This document shows positions 52,953-61,934 of a stretch of 64,000 nt of DNA, piece by piece. The notes below the pieces were generated by a model. It did not search any database, had not been told where the DNA came from, and saw nothing but the letters and a program-made list of their open reading frames with translations. Source of the DNA: Streptomyces sp. CBMA123 (GTDB lineage: Bacteria > Actinomycetota > Actinomycetes > Streptomycetales > Streptomycetaceae); assembly GCF_014596465.1 (NCBI RefSeq), contig NZ_MECK01000079.1, positions 1 through 64,000 on the forward strand. Reading direction: 5' to 3'. The translations under genes and the position numbers were made by a program. The number at the start of each line of letters is the position of its first letter. Position 1 is the stretch's first letter.

Positions 52953-52997
52953 ACCGCTGCGGCTGAACCGCGACGGCTGAACCGCGACGGCTGAACC
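52942..52997. repeat. 14-bp tandem repeat across the DUF418 stop codon
   Basis: Four units of GCGACGGCTGAACC (one with GCTGCGG) at 52942, 52956, 52970 and 52984. The first unit contains the stop TGA, and every unit repeats GGCTGA. Confidence 0.8.
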
Positions 52998-52998
52998 G

Positions 52999-53038
52999 CT
53001 ACGGTGGGCGGTGTCCGAGCGGACACCGCCCACCGTAG
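52999..53038. terminator. Bidirectional terminator
   Basis: 18-bp perfect stem (52999-53016 with 53021-53038) and loop GAGC, between the convergent DUF418 and GntR genes. It begins directly after the tandem repeat. Confidence 0.8.
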
Positions 53039-53043
53039 CCGTA

Positions 53044-53697
53044 CTAGCGCGTGCCGACCGGGGGCAGGCGTTCCAGGATGCGTTCCATCCCGCTGGTCCA
53101 GTTGGCCTCCAGGGCGATGACGGCCTGGTCGATGTCGCCGTCCAGCAGGCACTGGGCGATGCGTTCGTGCTCCTCGGCGGCGCGTTCCAGGATCTCGTGG
53201 TCGCCGACCACCACCCGCTCGTAGCGGTGCAGGGTGAGTTTCAGCGAGTCGATCATCTCGCGCAGCCGGGTGTTGGTGCAGCCGGAGAGCAGCAGGGCGT
53301 GCCAGGCGTCGTCGTAGCGCTCGATGGTGCCGTGCGGGGCCTGCGGGGCGGAGAAGGCGCGGGCCTCGGCGAGCAGCCGGGGGGCGATCGCGGACAGCTG
53401 GGCGGGGTCGCAGGTGCGCAGGGCGAGCGACTCCAGGGCGATCACGATGGCCGTGAGGTCGAGGAACTCCTGTTTGCCGGTGGGGGCGAAGCGGAAGCCC
53501 TTGCCGCGCTCGCTGGTGATGATGCCCTCGCGTTCCAGGCTGATCAGGGCCTCACGCAGGGGGGTTCGGCTGACGCCCAGTTCCTCGGCGAGCTGGACCT
53601 CGTTGATGGACTCGCCGGGGGTGAACCGGCCGCGGCCGAGCTGCTCCAGCAGTTCGTCCTTCACCTGCTCGCGCAGCGGACGCCGCTCGATCGCCAT
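53044..53697 (-). CDS. GntR/FCD-family transcriptional regulator
   Basis: 217 residues. Winged helix: PLREQVKDELLEQLGRGRFTPGE, INEVQLAEELGVSRTPLREALISLEREG, GFRFAP. FCD sensor domain from about 85 with YDDAWHALLLSGCTN and EEHERIAQCLLDGD. It is the last gene behind the gcvPA-gcvPB-acoX-SDR operon (gap ~100 bases), so probably its regulator. FCD proteins bind carboxylic or amino acids or sugar acids, often with a metal. The palindrome at 58731-58758, centred on CTGTATACAG, is the best operator candidate. Intact. Confidence 0.88.
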   Translation of the reverse strand: MAIERRPLREQVKDELLEQLGRGRFTPGESINEVQLAEELGVSRTPLREALISLEREGIITSERGKGFRFAPTGKQEFLDLTAIVIALESLALRTCDPAQLSAIAPRLLAEARAFSAPQAPHGTIERYDDAWHALLLSGCTNTRLREMIDSLKLTLHRYERVVVGDHEILERAAEEHERIAQCLLDGDIDQAVIALEANWTSGMERILERLPPVGTR

Positions 53698-53798
53698 CGG
53701 GCTTCCCTTCCTCGTTCGTCCCGTAGAGTACCGGCCGCCGTCCGACCCCTCGTCAGGCCTTCTGTCAGGCCTCTCGTCGGGCTGGACGGTGCGGCCGG

Positions 53799-54545
53799 TC
53801 AGGCGGTTCCGGCGCCGTCCACGGGGATGACGGCGCCGCTGACGAAGGCGGCGGCGTCGCTGGCCAGGAAGGCGACGGTGCGGGCGATGTCCCCGGGCTG
53901 GCCGATCCGGCCGAGTGGGCGGTCGGCGGCGTCGGCGTAGAACGCGTCGGCGCTCTCACCGAGTTGACGGGCCTCCTCGGCGAGCATGCCGGTGTCGGTG
54001 TCGCCGGGGCAGACGCAGTTGACCCGGATGTTGTCCGGGCCGTGGTCGATGGCCATCGCCCGGGTCATGTTGACCACGGCGCCCTTGGAGGCGCAGTAGG
54101 AGATCGCCCGGCCGCCGCCCTTGATGCCCCAGCCGGAGCCGGTGTTGATGATGCTGCCGCCGCCGTTCGCGGCCATCAGCGGGACGACCAGGCGGCTGAG
54201 CAGCATGATCGAGCGGACGTTGACGGCCATCACCACGTCCCAGTCCTCGTCGCTGATCTCGGTGACGGTGGAGCGGCGGATGATGCCCGCGTTGTTGAAC
54301 AGCACGTCCACGCCGCCGTGGTGGGCGACGGCGGTGCGCACGGCCTGTTCGCAGTCGGCGCGTCGGGAGACGTCGCAGCGGACGAAGGTGCCGCCGGTCT
54401 CCTTGGCCGCCTGCTCGCCGCGCTCGGCGTCCAGGTCGGCGAGGACGACGGCCGCGCCGAGTTCGGCGAGCAGGGCGGCGGTGGCCCGGCCGATGCCGGA
54501 GGCGGCGCCGGTGACGAGGGCGCGCTTGCCGTGGAGGTCGATCAT
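53799..54545 (-). CDS. SDR oxidoreductase
   Basis: 248 residues, complete classical SDR. TGAASGIGRATAALLA at 12-27, FNNAGIIRR near 85, Ser in NTGSGWGIKGGG near 138 and the intact YCASKGAVV (YxxxK), then VNCVCPGDTDTGM and PVDGAG at the end. Probably NAD-dependent polyol or hydroxy-acid dehydrogenase; the surrounding genes suggest a substrate linked to the FCD regulator. Start ATG at 54545. It is the last enzyme gene of the gcvPA operon (57 bases after the AcoX-like gene). Confidence 0.85.
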   Translation of the reverse strand: MIDLHGKRALVTGAASGIGRATAALLAELGAAVVLADLDAERGEQAAKETGGTFVRCDVSRRADCEQAVRTAVAHHGGVDVLFNNAGIIRRSTVTEISDEDWDVVMAVNVRSIMLLSRLVVPLMAANGGGSIINTGSGWGIKGGGRAISYCASKGAVVNMTRAMAIDHGPDNIRVNCVCPGDTDTGMLAEEARQLGESADAFYADAADRPLGRIGQPGDIARTVAFLASDAAAFVSGAVIPVDGAGTA

Positions 54546-54601
54546 GGGGGCTCCCTGAGAATGTGAGGCGGTCCGGGGGCAGGTGGTCAGGCGGTCCGGG
54601 G

Positions 54602-55738
54602 TCAGGCGGAGAGGCGGTAGACGGCGCTGGAGTGCCGGCCGGTGATCACCCGGACGTGCCCGGAGAAGGCATCGTCCAGGTGTGGGTCGCCGGTGTCCAG
54701 CAGCAGCGGGCGGCCCGCGAGGGCGGCGAGTTTGGCCTCGGTGGCGAGGACCAGCAGGCGCTCCCGGCCGGTGGCGCGCAGCAGTTCGGGGGTGAGCTGC
54801 TGGTTGCCGCGTCCGAGCAGGAAGCCCTGGCCGCCGATGGGGGAGAGGGCTGTCCAGGGGGTGGCGGGCAGGTCGCGCAGCTGGTCGGCGCGGGCGTCCC
54901 GGAGCAGGACCAGGGGTGGTCCGTCGGGCCGCAGCCGCAGCAGGTCGACGCCGGTGAGGCTGACCTCGGGGGCGCCGAGTGCGGTGGCGACGGCGTGGGT
55001 GGTGCTGCCGGGGCCGAGCAGCAGCAGCCCGTCGGGCCCGACCCGGTCGGCGACCTCGGCGGCGATCCCGCCCACGTCCGACGGATCGGCACCGGAGCTG
55101 CCGGTCTTGCGCTGCTGGACGCGGGTGGGCAGCACCGGGACGGTCAGCCGGCCGTACAGGCGGGTGTGGACCAGGCCCGCCCGTAGCGCCGCCTCGTCCC
55201 GGTCCACCACCTCGGCGGTCTCCAGGCGAGCGCTGCCGCGCGCCCAGGCGGTGGCCACCTCGGCGGCGGCGCGGGGGTGGACGGCGAAGACGGCGGAGTG
55301 CATCTTGACGCCGGCCGGGATGCCGAGCACGGGCACCCCGGGGTCCGGGCCGAGGGCGTCCAGGACGTCCCGGGCGGTGCCGTCGCCGCCGCAGAACAGC
55401 AGCAGTTCGGCGCCGGCCGCGACCAGGGCGCACACCGCGGCCCGGGTGTCGGCCGCGGTGGTGACAGCGGTGGTGACAGCGGTGGCGGGCCGGTGCACCA
55501 CCCGCGCGGAGCGGCCGGCCGCGGCGGCTGCCTCCGCGCCCATCGGGCCCGCGGCGGTGAGCAGTTCGACGCCCCGGAGTTGACGCAGCGTCAGTTCGGC
55601 CCGGTGCGGGGCCTCGGGGCGGGCCCCGAGTGCGAGGGCCCGGCGCTGGACGTCGGCGCCGTCGCTGCCCTTGAGGCCGACCCGGCCGCCGAGTCCGGCG
55701 ACCGGGTTGACCACCAGCCCGACCAGCGGTCCGGTCAC
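54602..55738 (-). CDS. ATP-NAD kinase-like protein (AcoX family)
   Basis: 378 residues. GTG at 55738 overlaps the gcvPB stop. N-terminal LVGLVVNPVAGLGGRVGLKGSDG and the nucleotide site LLLFCGGDGTARDVLDAL (GGDGT) near 115 identify the NAD-kinase fold as in AcoX of acetoin operons; GIPAGVKMHSAVFAVHP is also typical. The C-terminal half (QGFLLGRGNQQLTPELL, LLLDTGD) matches AcoX. The role of AcoX is not clear even in acetoin operons. Coupling to glycine dehydrogenase subunits suggests a cofactor role in oxidative decarboxylation. Confidence 0.8.
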   Translation of the reverse strand: MTGPLVGLVVNPVAGLGGRVGLKGSDGADVQRRALALGARPEAPHRAELTLRQLRGVELLTAAGPMGAEAAAAAGRSARVVHRPATAVTTAVTTAADTRAAVCALVAAGAELLLFCGGDGTARDVLDALGPDPGVPVLGIPAGVKMHSAVFAVHPRAAAEVATAWARGSARLETAEVVDRDEAALRAGLVHTRLYGRLTVPVLPTRVQQRKTGSSGADPSDVGGIAAEVADRVGPDGLLLLGPGSTTHAVATALGAPEVSLTGVDLLRLRPDGPPLVLLRDARADQLRDLPATPWTALSPIGGQGFLLGRGNQQLTPELLRATGRERLLVLATEAKLAALAGRPLLLDTGDPHLDDAFSGHVRVITGRHSSAVYRLSA

Positions 55739-57327
55739 GGCTGCTCGCCGAGGACCTTGCGGCGGTAGGCACGCCAGGTGACGGCCCAGACCTCCGGGTC
55801 GTCCAGCGGCTCGTGCCGGATCCGGTGCACGGTGGAGTTGTGCGGCGCGGTGCGGACGGTCTCCGGGTCCTCGTACGCCTCGCGGGCGACCTCGGCGAGG
55901 ATCGCCGCGTACTCGTCGAGGTCGGCGCGGGAGTAGGACTCGGTGGGCTCCAGGGTCATCGGCTCGGGGACGATGTACGGGTGGTGGCTGGTCCAGTAGT
56001 GGGTGCCGAAGTCGGCGGCGCGGTAGCCGAGGTCCTCGCTGTGCAGGCCGGTGTCCTCGTTGAGCCGCTGCCAGCTGTAGCGGACCTGCTCGACCCGCGG
56101 CCGCCCCTCGGCGTACGGGACGGAGACGCCGCGGATCTTCCGCACCTGGTGCATCAGGTAGTTGTTGTTGAGCACGGCGGTCTCGGCCGCGGTGCGCAGG
56201 CCCTCGGCGCCGAGCGACATGATCCAGGCGTAGGCGCGCACCAGGTTGGGGACGACACCGAGGTAGGGGCGGATCTTGCCGATCGACTCCGGCCGGTCGT
56301 CGTCCAGTCGGTACCGCTTGCCGTCGAACTCGACGGTGGGGCCGGGCAGGTAGGGCGCCAGTTCGGCGGTGACGCCGCAGGCGCCGGCCGCCGGGCCGCC
56401 GCAGGCGTGCGGGGTGGAGAAGGTCTTGTGCAGGTTGAAGTGGCACAGGTCGAAGCCGGACTCGCGGGCGCGGGTGATGCCCAGGATGCCGTTGGCGTTG
56501 GCCTGGTCGTAGGCGCACAGGCCGCCGGCCTGGTGCACGATCCGGACGAACTCGGCGATCCGCGGATTGTAGATGCCGGTGTCCTCCGGGTTGGTGATGA
56601 GCAGGGCGGCCGTCCGGGGGCCGACGGCCGCGCGCAGCGCCTCGATGTCGGGGTAGCCGTCGGCGTCCGGGTGGAGGGTGATCACCGTGAACCCGGCGGT
56701 CCTGGCGCAGGCGGCGTTGGAGGGGTGGGAGAAGGCGGTGGTGATGATCTCGTCGCGCTGGGCGAGTTCGCCGCGGGCGGCGTGGTGGGCGCGGATCACC
56801 GAGATGTTGGTCCAGATCGCGGCACTGCCGGCGCCGGGCTGCAGGCTGACCCGGTCCATGCCGGAGATCTCCTTGAGCAACTGCTCCAGCCGGTGGACGA
56901 GTTCGAGCACCCCTTGGACGGTGGAAGGGTCCTGGGCGGGGTGCAGGGCGGCGATCCGGGGGTCGCGGACGAAGGTGTCGTTGACCTTGGGGCTGTACTT
57001 CATGGTGCAGGTGCCCTGGCCGACGTCCACGTTGAGGTCGGCGCCCAGGTTCTCCTGGGAGAGCCGCAGGTAGTGCCGGAGCACCTGTTGCTGGCCGAGT
57101 TCGGGCAGGGCGGCCGGGGTGGTGCGGCGCAGCGCGGCGGGTAGCAGGTCGGCCGGGTCGCCGACGGCGGCGGTGACGCCGGGCTCGGGCAGCGGCGGCA
57201 GCACGCCGCGCTCGCCGGGGGTGCCGAGTTCGAAGACCAGTTTCTCGTCCCAGCGGGCCTGGTGGAAGCGGCGCAGGGCGGGTTTGGCGGAGATCCGCGC
57301 AGCTGCGGTGTTCTGACGGTCCGTCAT
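55735..57327 (-). CDS. gcvPB: Glycine dehydrogenase (decarboxylating), PLP subunit 2
   Basis: 530 residues. C-terminal half of the P-protein, as in organisms with a split enzyme: DVGQGTCTMKYSPKVN, SLQPGAGSAAIWTNISVIRAHH, TNPEDTGIYNPRIAEFV, and the cofactor Lys in HFNLHKTFSTPHACGGPAAG near 308. Ends with PHNSTVHRIRHEP. The enzyme decarboxylates glycine and passes aminomethyl to the H-protein. It overlaps gcvPA and the AcoX-like gene by 4 bases each. No gcvT, gcvH or lipoamide dehydrogenase gene is in the window. Streptomycetes usually have single-chain GcvP, so a split copy is unusual and may be transferred. Confidence 0.88.
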   Translation of the reverse strand: MTDRQNTAAARISAKPALRRFHQARWDEKLVFELGTPGERGVLPPLPEPGVTAAVGDPADLLPAALRRTTPAALPELGQQQVLRHYLRLSQENLGADLNVDVGQGTCTMKYSPKVNDTFVRDPRIAALHPAQDPSTVQGVLELVHRLEQLLKEISGMDRVSLQPGAGSAAIWTNISVIRAHHAARGELAQRDEIITTAFSHPSNAACARTAGFTVITLHPDADGYPDIEALRAAVGPRTAALLITNPEDTGIYNPRIAEFVRIVHQAGGLCAYDQANANGILGITRARESGFDLCHFNLHKTFSTPHACGGPAAGACGVTAELAPYLPGPTVEFDGKRYRLDDDRPESIGKIRPYLGVVPNLVRAYAWIMSLGAEGLRTAAETAVLNNNYLMHQVRKIRGVSVPYAEGRPRVEQVRYSWQRLNEDTGLHSEDLGYRAADFGTHYWTSHHPYIVPEPMTLEPTESYSRADLDEYAAILAEVAREAYEDPETVRTAPHNSTVHRIRHEPLDDPEVWAVTWRAYRRKVLGEQP

Positions 57328-58682
57328 GTGACGATCTCCTCCAGCGCGTCGGCGAGGTGGTCGATGTCGGCCTGGGTGTGCAGCTCGGTGACGCAGTAGC
57401 GGCCCTCGTGCGGTCCGGCCGGGGTGCCGCCGTGCAGGCCTCGGGCCAGCAAGGCGGCGGAGACCTCGGCGGCGGTGGGCCCGCCGGGGTAGCGCACGGT
57501 GAAGTCGGCGAAGTGCACCGCCTCCGGGTCGGCCAGGTCCACCCCGGGCACCCGGGCGAGGCGCTGCCGGGCGTAGGCGGTGTTGGCGAGGATCGTCTCC
57601 CCGATCTCGCGCATGCCGTGCGGGCCCATCAGGGCGAGGTAGGCCCCGGCGGCGATGCCGTGCAGGGCGGCGGCGGTGCCGACCCACTCCTTGCCCTCCT
57701 CGCGCACGGCGAAGGAGGTGCGCTCGTACGCCACGTCGCCGAAGCCGTACTCGCCGGGCACCTCCGTCGGGGTGAGGCCGAACAGCCGGCTCGGGTACTC
57801 GGCGACCAGGCGAGGGTCGTCCGCCGAGCCGATGAAGCCCGCGTTGCCGCCGCCGTAGCTCGGGTGGATGCCGAGCGGCTGGAGGTCGCCGCAGGTGAGG
57901 TCGGCGCCGTAGGCGGCGGGCGGGGCGAGCACGCCGAGGCTGAGCGGGTTGGCGTGCACCACGGCCAACGCGCCTGCCGTGTGCGCGAGTTCGAGGTAGG
58001 TCGGTAGCTCTGGGTCGACCCGGCCGCTGTAGTCGGTCAGTTGCGCGTACACGGCGGCCACGTCGCCGCCCGCGAGTGCGGCCCGGACGGCCTGCGGCTC
58101 GGCGGCGACCGGCTCCACCGGGTGTACGCCCCGCACGTAGTCGTGGATCCGGGACACCCGGTCCGGGTCGGTCTCGCCGACGAGCAGCAGCCGCCGCCGC
58201 CCGGTGGCCCGGCCGGCCATCCGCAGCGCGGTGGCGGCGGCCTGGAAGCCGTCGTAGGTCGGCACGTTGACCACGTCGACGGCCAACAGTTCGGCCATCA
58301 GCGACTGGTACTCCCACAGCGCCTGGAAGCGTCCGTGGTCCTCGTACGGCTCCCCGGCGTAGGCGGTGAGGAACTCGCTGCGGTTGACGATCTCGTCGAC
58401 CACGGCGGGTACGTGGTGCCGGTAGCAGCCCGCGCCGAGGAAGGAACGGCCTGGCGGCACCGCGGAGTTGCGGGAGAGCAGCTCCTCCAGGTGGGCGACC
58501 AGCCGAGCCTCGGAGTCGAAGGGGGCGGGCAGTCGCAGCGGGCGGTCGAGCCGGAGGTCGGCGGGGATGTCGGCGTAGAACTCCTCGACGTCCTTGGCGC
58601 CGATCGCCGCCAGCATCGAATCCCGTACGGCCGGGGCGGAGTTGGGGATGTACGGGTGGGTTCGGGGAACGCGTGCGGGCAT
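57324..58682 (-). CDS. gcvPA: Glycine dehydrogenase (decarboxylating), subunit 1
   Basis: 452 residues. N-terminal half of P-protein: HPYIPNSAPAVRDSMLAAIGAKDVEEFYADIP, FLGAGCYRHHVPAVVDEIVNRSEFLTAYAGEPYE, and EYQSLMAELLAVDVVNVPTYDG. Start ATG 58682 after GGAAGG; upstream frame extension runs into the divergent gene and is false. Forms the alpha subunit with GcvPB. First gene of a leftward operon gcvPA-gcvPB-acoX-like-SDR(-GntR). Divergent from a sugar ABC transporter over 96 bases. Confidence 0.88.
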   Translation of the reverse strand: MPARVPRTHPYIPNSAPAVRDSMLAAIGAKDVEEFYADIPADLRLDRPLRLPAPFDSEARLVAHLEELLSRNSAVPPGRSFLGAGCYRHHVPAVVDEIVNRSEFLTAYAGEPYEDHGRFQALWEYQSLMAELLAVDVVNVPTYDGFQAAATALRMAGRATGRRRLLLVGETDPDRVSRIHDYVRGVHPVEPVAAEPQAVRAALAGGDVAAVYAQLTDYSGRVDPELPTYLELAHTAGALAVVHANPLSLGVLAPPAAYGADLTCGDLQPLGIHPSYGGGNAGFIGSADDPRLVAEYPSRLFGLTPTEVPGEYGFGDVAYERTSFAVREEGKEWVGTAAALHGIAAGAYLALMGPHGMREIGETILANTAYARQRLARVPGVDLADPEAVHFADFTVRYPGGPTAAEVSAALLARGLHGGTPAGPHEGRYCVTELHTQADIDHLADALEEIVT

Positions 58683-58730
58683 CGTGTCACCTTCCGCGAT
58701 TTCGGTCGGAAGCCTTGACGGCACTGTGCA

Positions 58731-58758
58731 TGCTGAGTTCTGTATACAGCATTCGGCA
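58731..58758. promoter_or_regulatory. Palindromic operator between gcvPA and the ABC transporter
   Basis: 28-base imperfect palindrome with core CTGTATACAG (58740-58749) and outer arms TGCTGA/TCGGCA. This TATAC-centred form is typical of FCD-type GntR sites. In the 96-base divergent region it can control both directions. Confidence 0.6.
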
Positions 58759-58778
58759 TTCACCAGTCGGGAGGCAAG

Positions 58779-60167
58779 ATGTCCGCACCAACCCGGCACA
58801 GAAATCCTCAACTCGCCCGTGGACAGCGCGGATTCGGCCCGGCCCTGGACCGCCGCCGGTTCCTCGGCGCAGGCCTCGCCAGCGGCGCACTGCTGTTGGC
58901 CGGCTCCGCCGGCTGCGCCACGGGTGGGGCCGGCGGCCCGAGCGCCAAGCAGCTCGGCGGCAGCCCGAGCGCCACCCTCGGCGGGAAGATCACCATCTGG
59001 TCCTGGGACGTCGCGGCCAAGGCCATGCAGCGGCTCGGCAAGACCTTCGAACAGGCCCACCCGGGTACCACCGTCGACGTCGTCGACATCGGTTACGACA
59101 ACGCCTACGACAAGATCACCGTCGGGCTCGGCGCCGGCAGCGGACTGCCCGACATCCTCACCGTCGAGGGCAGCCGGATCCCCAGCTACATCGGCAACTT
59201 CCCGAACGCCCTGGTCGACCTCACCAGCCGGGCCGCGAGCCTCAAATCCCAGTTCGCCGACGCCACCTGGCGCACCGTCACCGACGCCAAGGGCCGCGTC
59301 CTCGCACTGCCCTGGGACAGCGGGCCGTGCGCCCTGTTCTACCGCCGGGACCACTTCCAGCAGGCCGGCATCGACCCCGCCGGCCTGAACACCTGGGACG
59401 ACTACCTCGCCGCCGGCACCACTCTGAAGAACGCCACCGGCAAGAAGCTGCTCATCCTGGACGCCAAGAAGGACACTTTCTTCGGCCAACTGCTCCAGCA
59501 GCAGGGCCAGTCCTGGTTCACCGACGGCAAGGTGGCCGTCGCCACCCCCGCCGCCGAACGCGCGCTCACCCTGCTGAAGCAACTCGTCGACCGCGGCCTG
59601 GTCGACTTCGAGGACGGCTGGGACGGCCTGGTCTCCGGCACCCACGACGGCAAGGCCGCCACCACCCCCACCGCCGCCTGGTGGGACGGCACCCTCACCG
59701 GCGACATGGCCGACCTCTCCGGCAGATTCGGCGTCGTCCCGCTGCCCGCCTTCACCCCCGGCGGCAGCCGCACCTCCAACAGCGGCGGCTCCACCCTGTG
59801 CGTCACCACCCAGAGCGGGAACCCGGAGACGGCCTGGGGCTTCCTCTCCTACCTGCTCACCGACAAGGCCAACCAGGCCTCGATGATGCGGCACGAAGGC
59901 CTCTTCCCGGCCTACCTCCCCGCCCTGGACGACCCGTACTTCCAGCAGCCCTCGCCCTACTACGGCGGCCAGCCCGCGATGAAGCTCTTCGCCGACCTCG
60001 CCCGCACCATCCCCGGCGTCGAGCGCACCTCCGACGACGCCAAGGCCGGCGACATCGTCACCACCGCCGTCAACCAGGTGCTCCACAACGGCGCCGACCC
60101 GGGCACCGTGCTGCGCTCCGCGGCCCGCCAGATCGCCACCGCGACCGGCCGCCCCACGGTCTCCTAG
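58779..60167 (+). CDS. Carbohydrate ABC transporter substrate-binding lipoprotein
   Basis: 462 residues. Twin-arginine plus lipobox signal: DRRRFLGAGLASGALLLAGS then AGC near residue 46, so a lipid-anchored extracellular protein. Body is a family-1 solute-binding protein: KITIWSWDVAAKAMQRLGKTFE, GVRVLALPWDSGP-like ALPWDSGPCALFYRRD, and STLCVTTQSGNPETAWGFLSYLL. Start ATG 58779 after GGGAGG. First gene of SBP-permease-permease-GH42; no own ATPase, so it likely uses a shared MsiK-type ATPase. Substrate probably a beta-galactoside given GH42. Confidence 0.88.
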   Translation: MSAPTRHRNPQLARGQRGFGPALDRRRFLGAGLASGALLLAGSAGCATGGAGGPSAKQLGGSPSATLGGKITIWSWDVAAKAMQRLGKTFEQAHPGTTVDVVDIGYDNAYDKITVGLGAGSGLPDILTVEGSRIPSYIGNFPNALVDLTSRAASLKSQFADATWRTVTDAKGRVLALPWDSGPCALFYRRDHFQQAGIDPAGLNTWDDYLAAGTTLKNATGKKLLILDAKKDTFFGQLLQQQGQSWFTDGKVAVATPAAERALTLLKQLVDRGLVDFEDGWDGLVSGTHDGKAATTPTAAWWDGTLTGDMADLSGRFGVVPLPAFTPGGSRTSNSGGSTLCVTTQSGNPETAWGFLSYLLTDKANQASMMRHEGLFPAYLPALDDPYFQQPSPYYGGQPAMKLFADLARTIPGVERTSDDAKAGDIVTTAVNQVLHNGADPGTVLRSAARQIATATGRPTVS

Positions 60168-60179
60168 GAGGCGGGCGCC

Positions 60180-61106
60180 ATGACCAGCAGTGCCCCGGCC
60201 GCCCCGCGCAAGCCCGCCACCCGCACCGCCCGGGCCCCCGGCCGCCGCCGCCCGCGCACCGCCGTCTGGCTGTTCGCCGGCCCCACCGCCGCCCTGTTCG
60301 CCCTCTTCTTCGCCTACCCCCTGGGCGCCAGCCTCTACCAGAGCCTCACCGCCCGCCGCGACGGCGTGGACGTCTTCGTCGGCCTCGACCAGTACCGCCG
60401 GCTGCTGGACGACCCGGCCTTCCTGCACTCCCTGGTCAACACCGGGCTCATCCTCGCCGTCCAGGTGCCGGTGATGATCGGCCTCGCCCTGGTGCTCGCC
60501 GTCCTGCTCAACCAGTCCTGGCTGCGCTTGCGCTCCGGCTGGCGGGCGGTCTTCTTCCTGCCCGCGATCACCACCCTGGTCGCCTACGCCGTCGTCTTCC
60601 AGGTGCTGCTGCGCACCGACGGCGGCCTCGCCAACCAACTCCTCCAGGCGCTCGGCCTCGGCCCGGTCGACTGGCTCAACTCGCCCACCTGGGCGCGCAT
60701 TTCACTGATCGGCTCGGTCACCTGGCGGTGGACCGGCTACAACGCCGTCGTCCTGCTCGCCGGACTCCAGGCGATCGGCCGCGACCAGTACGAGGCCGCC
60801 GCCCTCGACGGCGCCGGCACCGTGCGCACCTACACCGGGGTGGTGCTGCCGCAGCTGCGGCCGGTGGTGCTGTTCTGCGTCATCACCTCCACCATCGGCA
60901 CCCTCCAACTCTTCGACGAGAACTACGTGCTGACCCGCGGCGGCCCCGGCGACGCCACCCTCACCCCGGTGGTCTACCTGTACAAGGTCGGCTTCCAGCA
61001 GCTGGACTTCGGCTACGCGGCCGCCATCGCCTGGGCGGTGGTGCTGATCATCGCGGCGGTCTCGCTGCTGCAGTTCCGGCTCTACGGAAGGGAACGCCGC
61101 CGATGA
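60180..61106 (+). CDS. ABC sugar transporter permease (MalF type)
   Basis: 308 residues with six membrane spans beginning TAVWLFAGPTAALFALFFAYPLG. The EAA loop AIGRDQYEAAALDGAGTVRTYTGVVLPQLRP near 195 contacts the ATPase. Twelve bases after the binding-protein gene, and overlaps the next permease by ATGA. Arg/Pro-rich N-terminus. Intact. Confidence 0.92.
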   Translation: MTSSAPAAPRKPATRTARAPGRRRPRTAVWLFAGPTAALFALFFAYPLGASLYQSLTARRDGVDVFVGLDQYRRLLDDPAFLHSLVNTGLILAVQVPVMIGLALVLAVLLNQSWLRLRSGWRAVFFLPAITTLVAYAVVFQVLLRTDGGLANQLLQALGLGPVDWLNSPTWARISLIGSVTWRWTGYNAVVLLAGLQAIGRDQYEAAALDGAGTVRTYTGVVLPQLRPVVLFCVITSTIGTLQLFDENYVLTRGGPGDATLTPVVYLYKVGFQQLDFGYAAAIAWAVVLIIAAVSLLQFRLYGRERRR

Positions 61107-61927
61107 GGGGACGACTCCTGGGCCGCGCCGCCGTCCTCACCCTGCTCACCCTCGGCGCCGTCGCCAGCCTGCTGCCCTTCGCCTGGATGCTGATCGCCGC
61201 CACCCACAGCAGCTCCGAACTCTTCCACGCCCCACCGCCGTTCCTGCCCGGCGGCGAGCTGCTGCGCAACCTGGTGCACCTCCAGCAGAGCATCGGCTTC
61301 GGCCGGGTGATGCTCAACAGCCTCGGCATCGCCGTCGTCCACACCCTGCTCAGCTCGCTGCTGTCCGCGATGTGCGGCTACGGGCTGGCCAAGTACCGCT
61401 TCCGCGGCCGCGGCCTGCTGCTCGGCCTGGTCCTGGCCACCATGATGATCCCGCTCCAGGTGCTGCTCGTCCCGCTGTTCCAGATGATGGCCAGCCTCGG
61501 CTGGATCGACAGCTACCAGGCCGTCATCCTGCCCTTCCTCGCCAACTCCTTCGGCATCCTGCTGATGCGCCAGAGCTTCCTGGACTTCCCCGACGAACTG
61601 CTGGAGTCCGCCCGGATCGACGGCTCGGGCGAGCTGCGCACCTTCTACCGGATCGTCCTGCCGTGCGTGCGGCCGCAGTTGGGGGCGCTCGTCATCTTCA
61701 CCTTCATGGGCCAGTGGAACAGCTTCATCTGGCCGCTGCTGATGCTCGACACCCAGGACAGGTACACCGTGCCGGTCGCGCTCAACACGCTGACCGGGCT
61801 GACCCATGTCGACTACTCCGGCCTGATGCTGGGCTCCTTCCTGGCCACTCTCCCGCTGATGGTGCTCTTCCTGCTCTTCCAGCGGCAGTTCGTGGCCGGC
61901 CTGCTAGGCGGAGCACTGAAGGGATGA
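61103..61927 (+). CDS. ABC sugar transporter permease (MalG type)
   Basis: 274 residues, six spans. MLIAATHSSSELFHAPPPFLP is the typical first periplasmic part, GYGLAKYRFRGRGLL and the EAA loop PDELLESARIDGSGELRTFYRIVLP near 175 are clear, and the C-terminus FLLFQRQFVAGLLGGALKG is the usual end. Start ATG overlaps the MalF-type stop. Heterodimeric channel partner. Intact. Confidence 0.92.
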   Translation: MRGRLLGRAAVLTLLTLGAVASLLPFAWMLIAATHSSSELFHAPPPFLPGGELLRNLVHLQQSIGFGRVMLNSLGIAVVHTLLSSLLSAMCGYGLAKYRFRGRGLLLGLVLATMMIPLQVLLVPLFQMMASLGWIDSYQAVILPFLANSFGILLMRQSFLDFPDELLESARIDGSGELRTFYRIVLPCVRPQLGALVIFTFMGQWNSFIWPLLMLDTQDRYTVPVALNTLTGLTHVDYSGLMLGSFLATLPLMVLFLLFQRQFVAGLLGGALKG

Positions 61928-61934
61928 CGCACGA

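Noticed and set aside
58683..60638. 5' extension of gcvPA on the minus strand
   Set aside because: Antisense to the binding-protein and permease genes; family similarity and ribosome site place the start at 58682.
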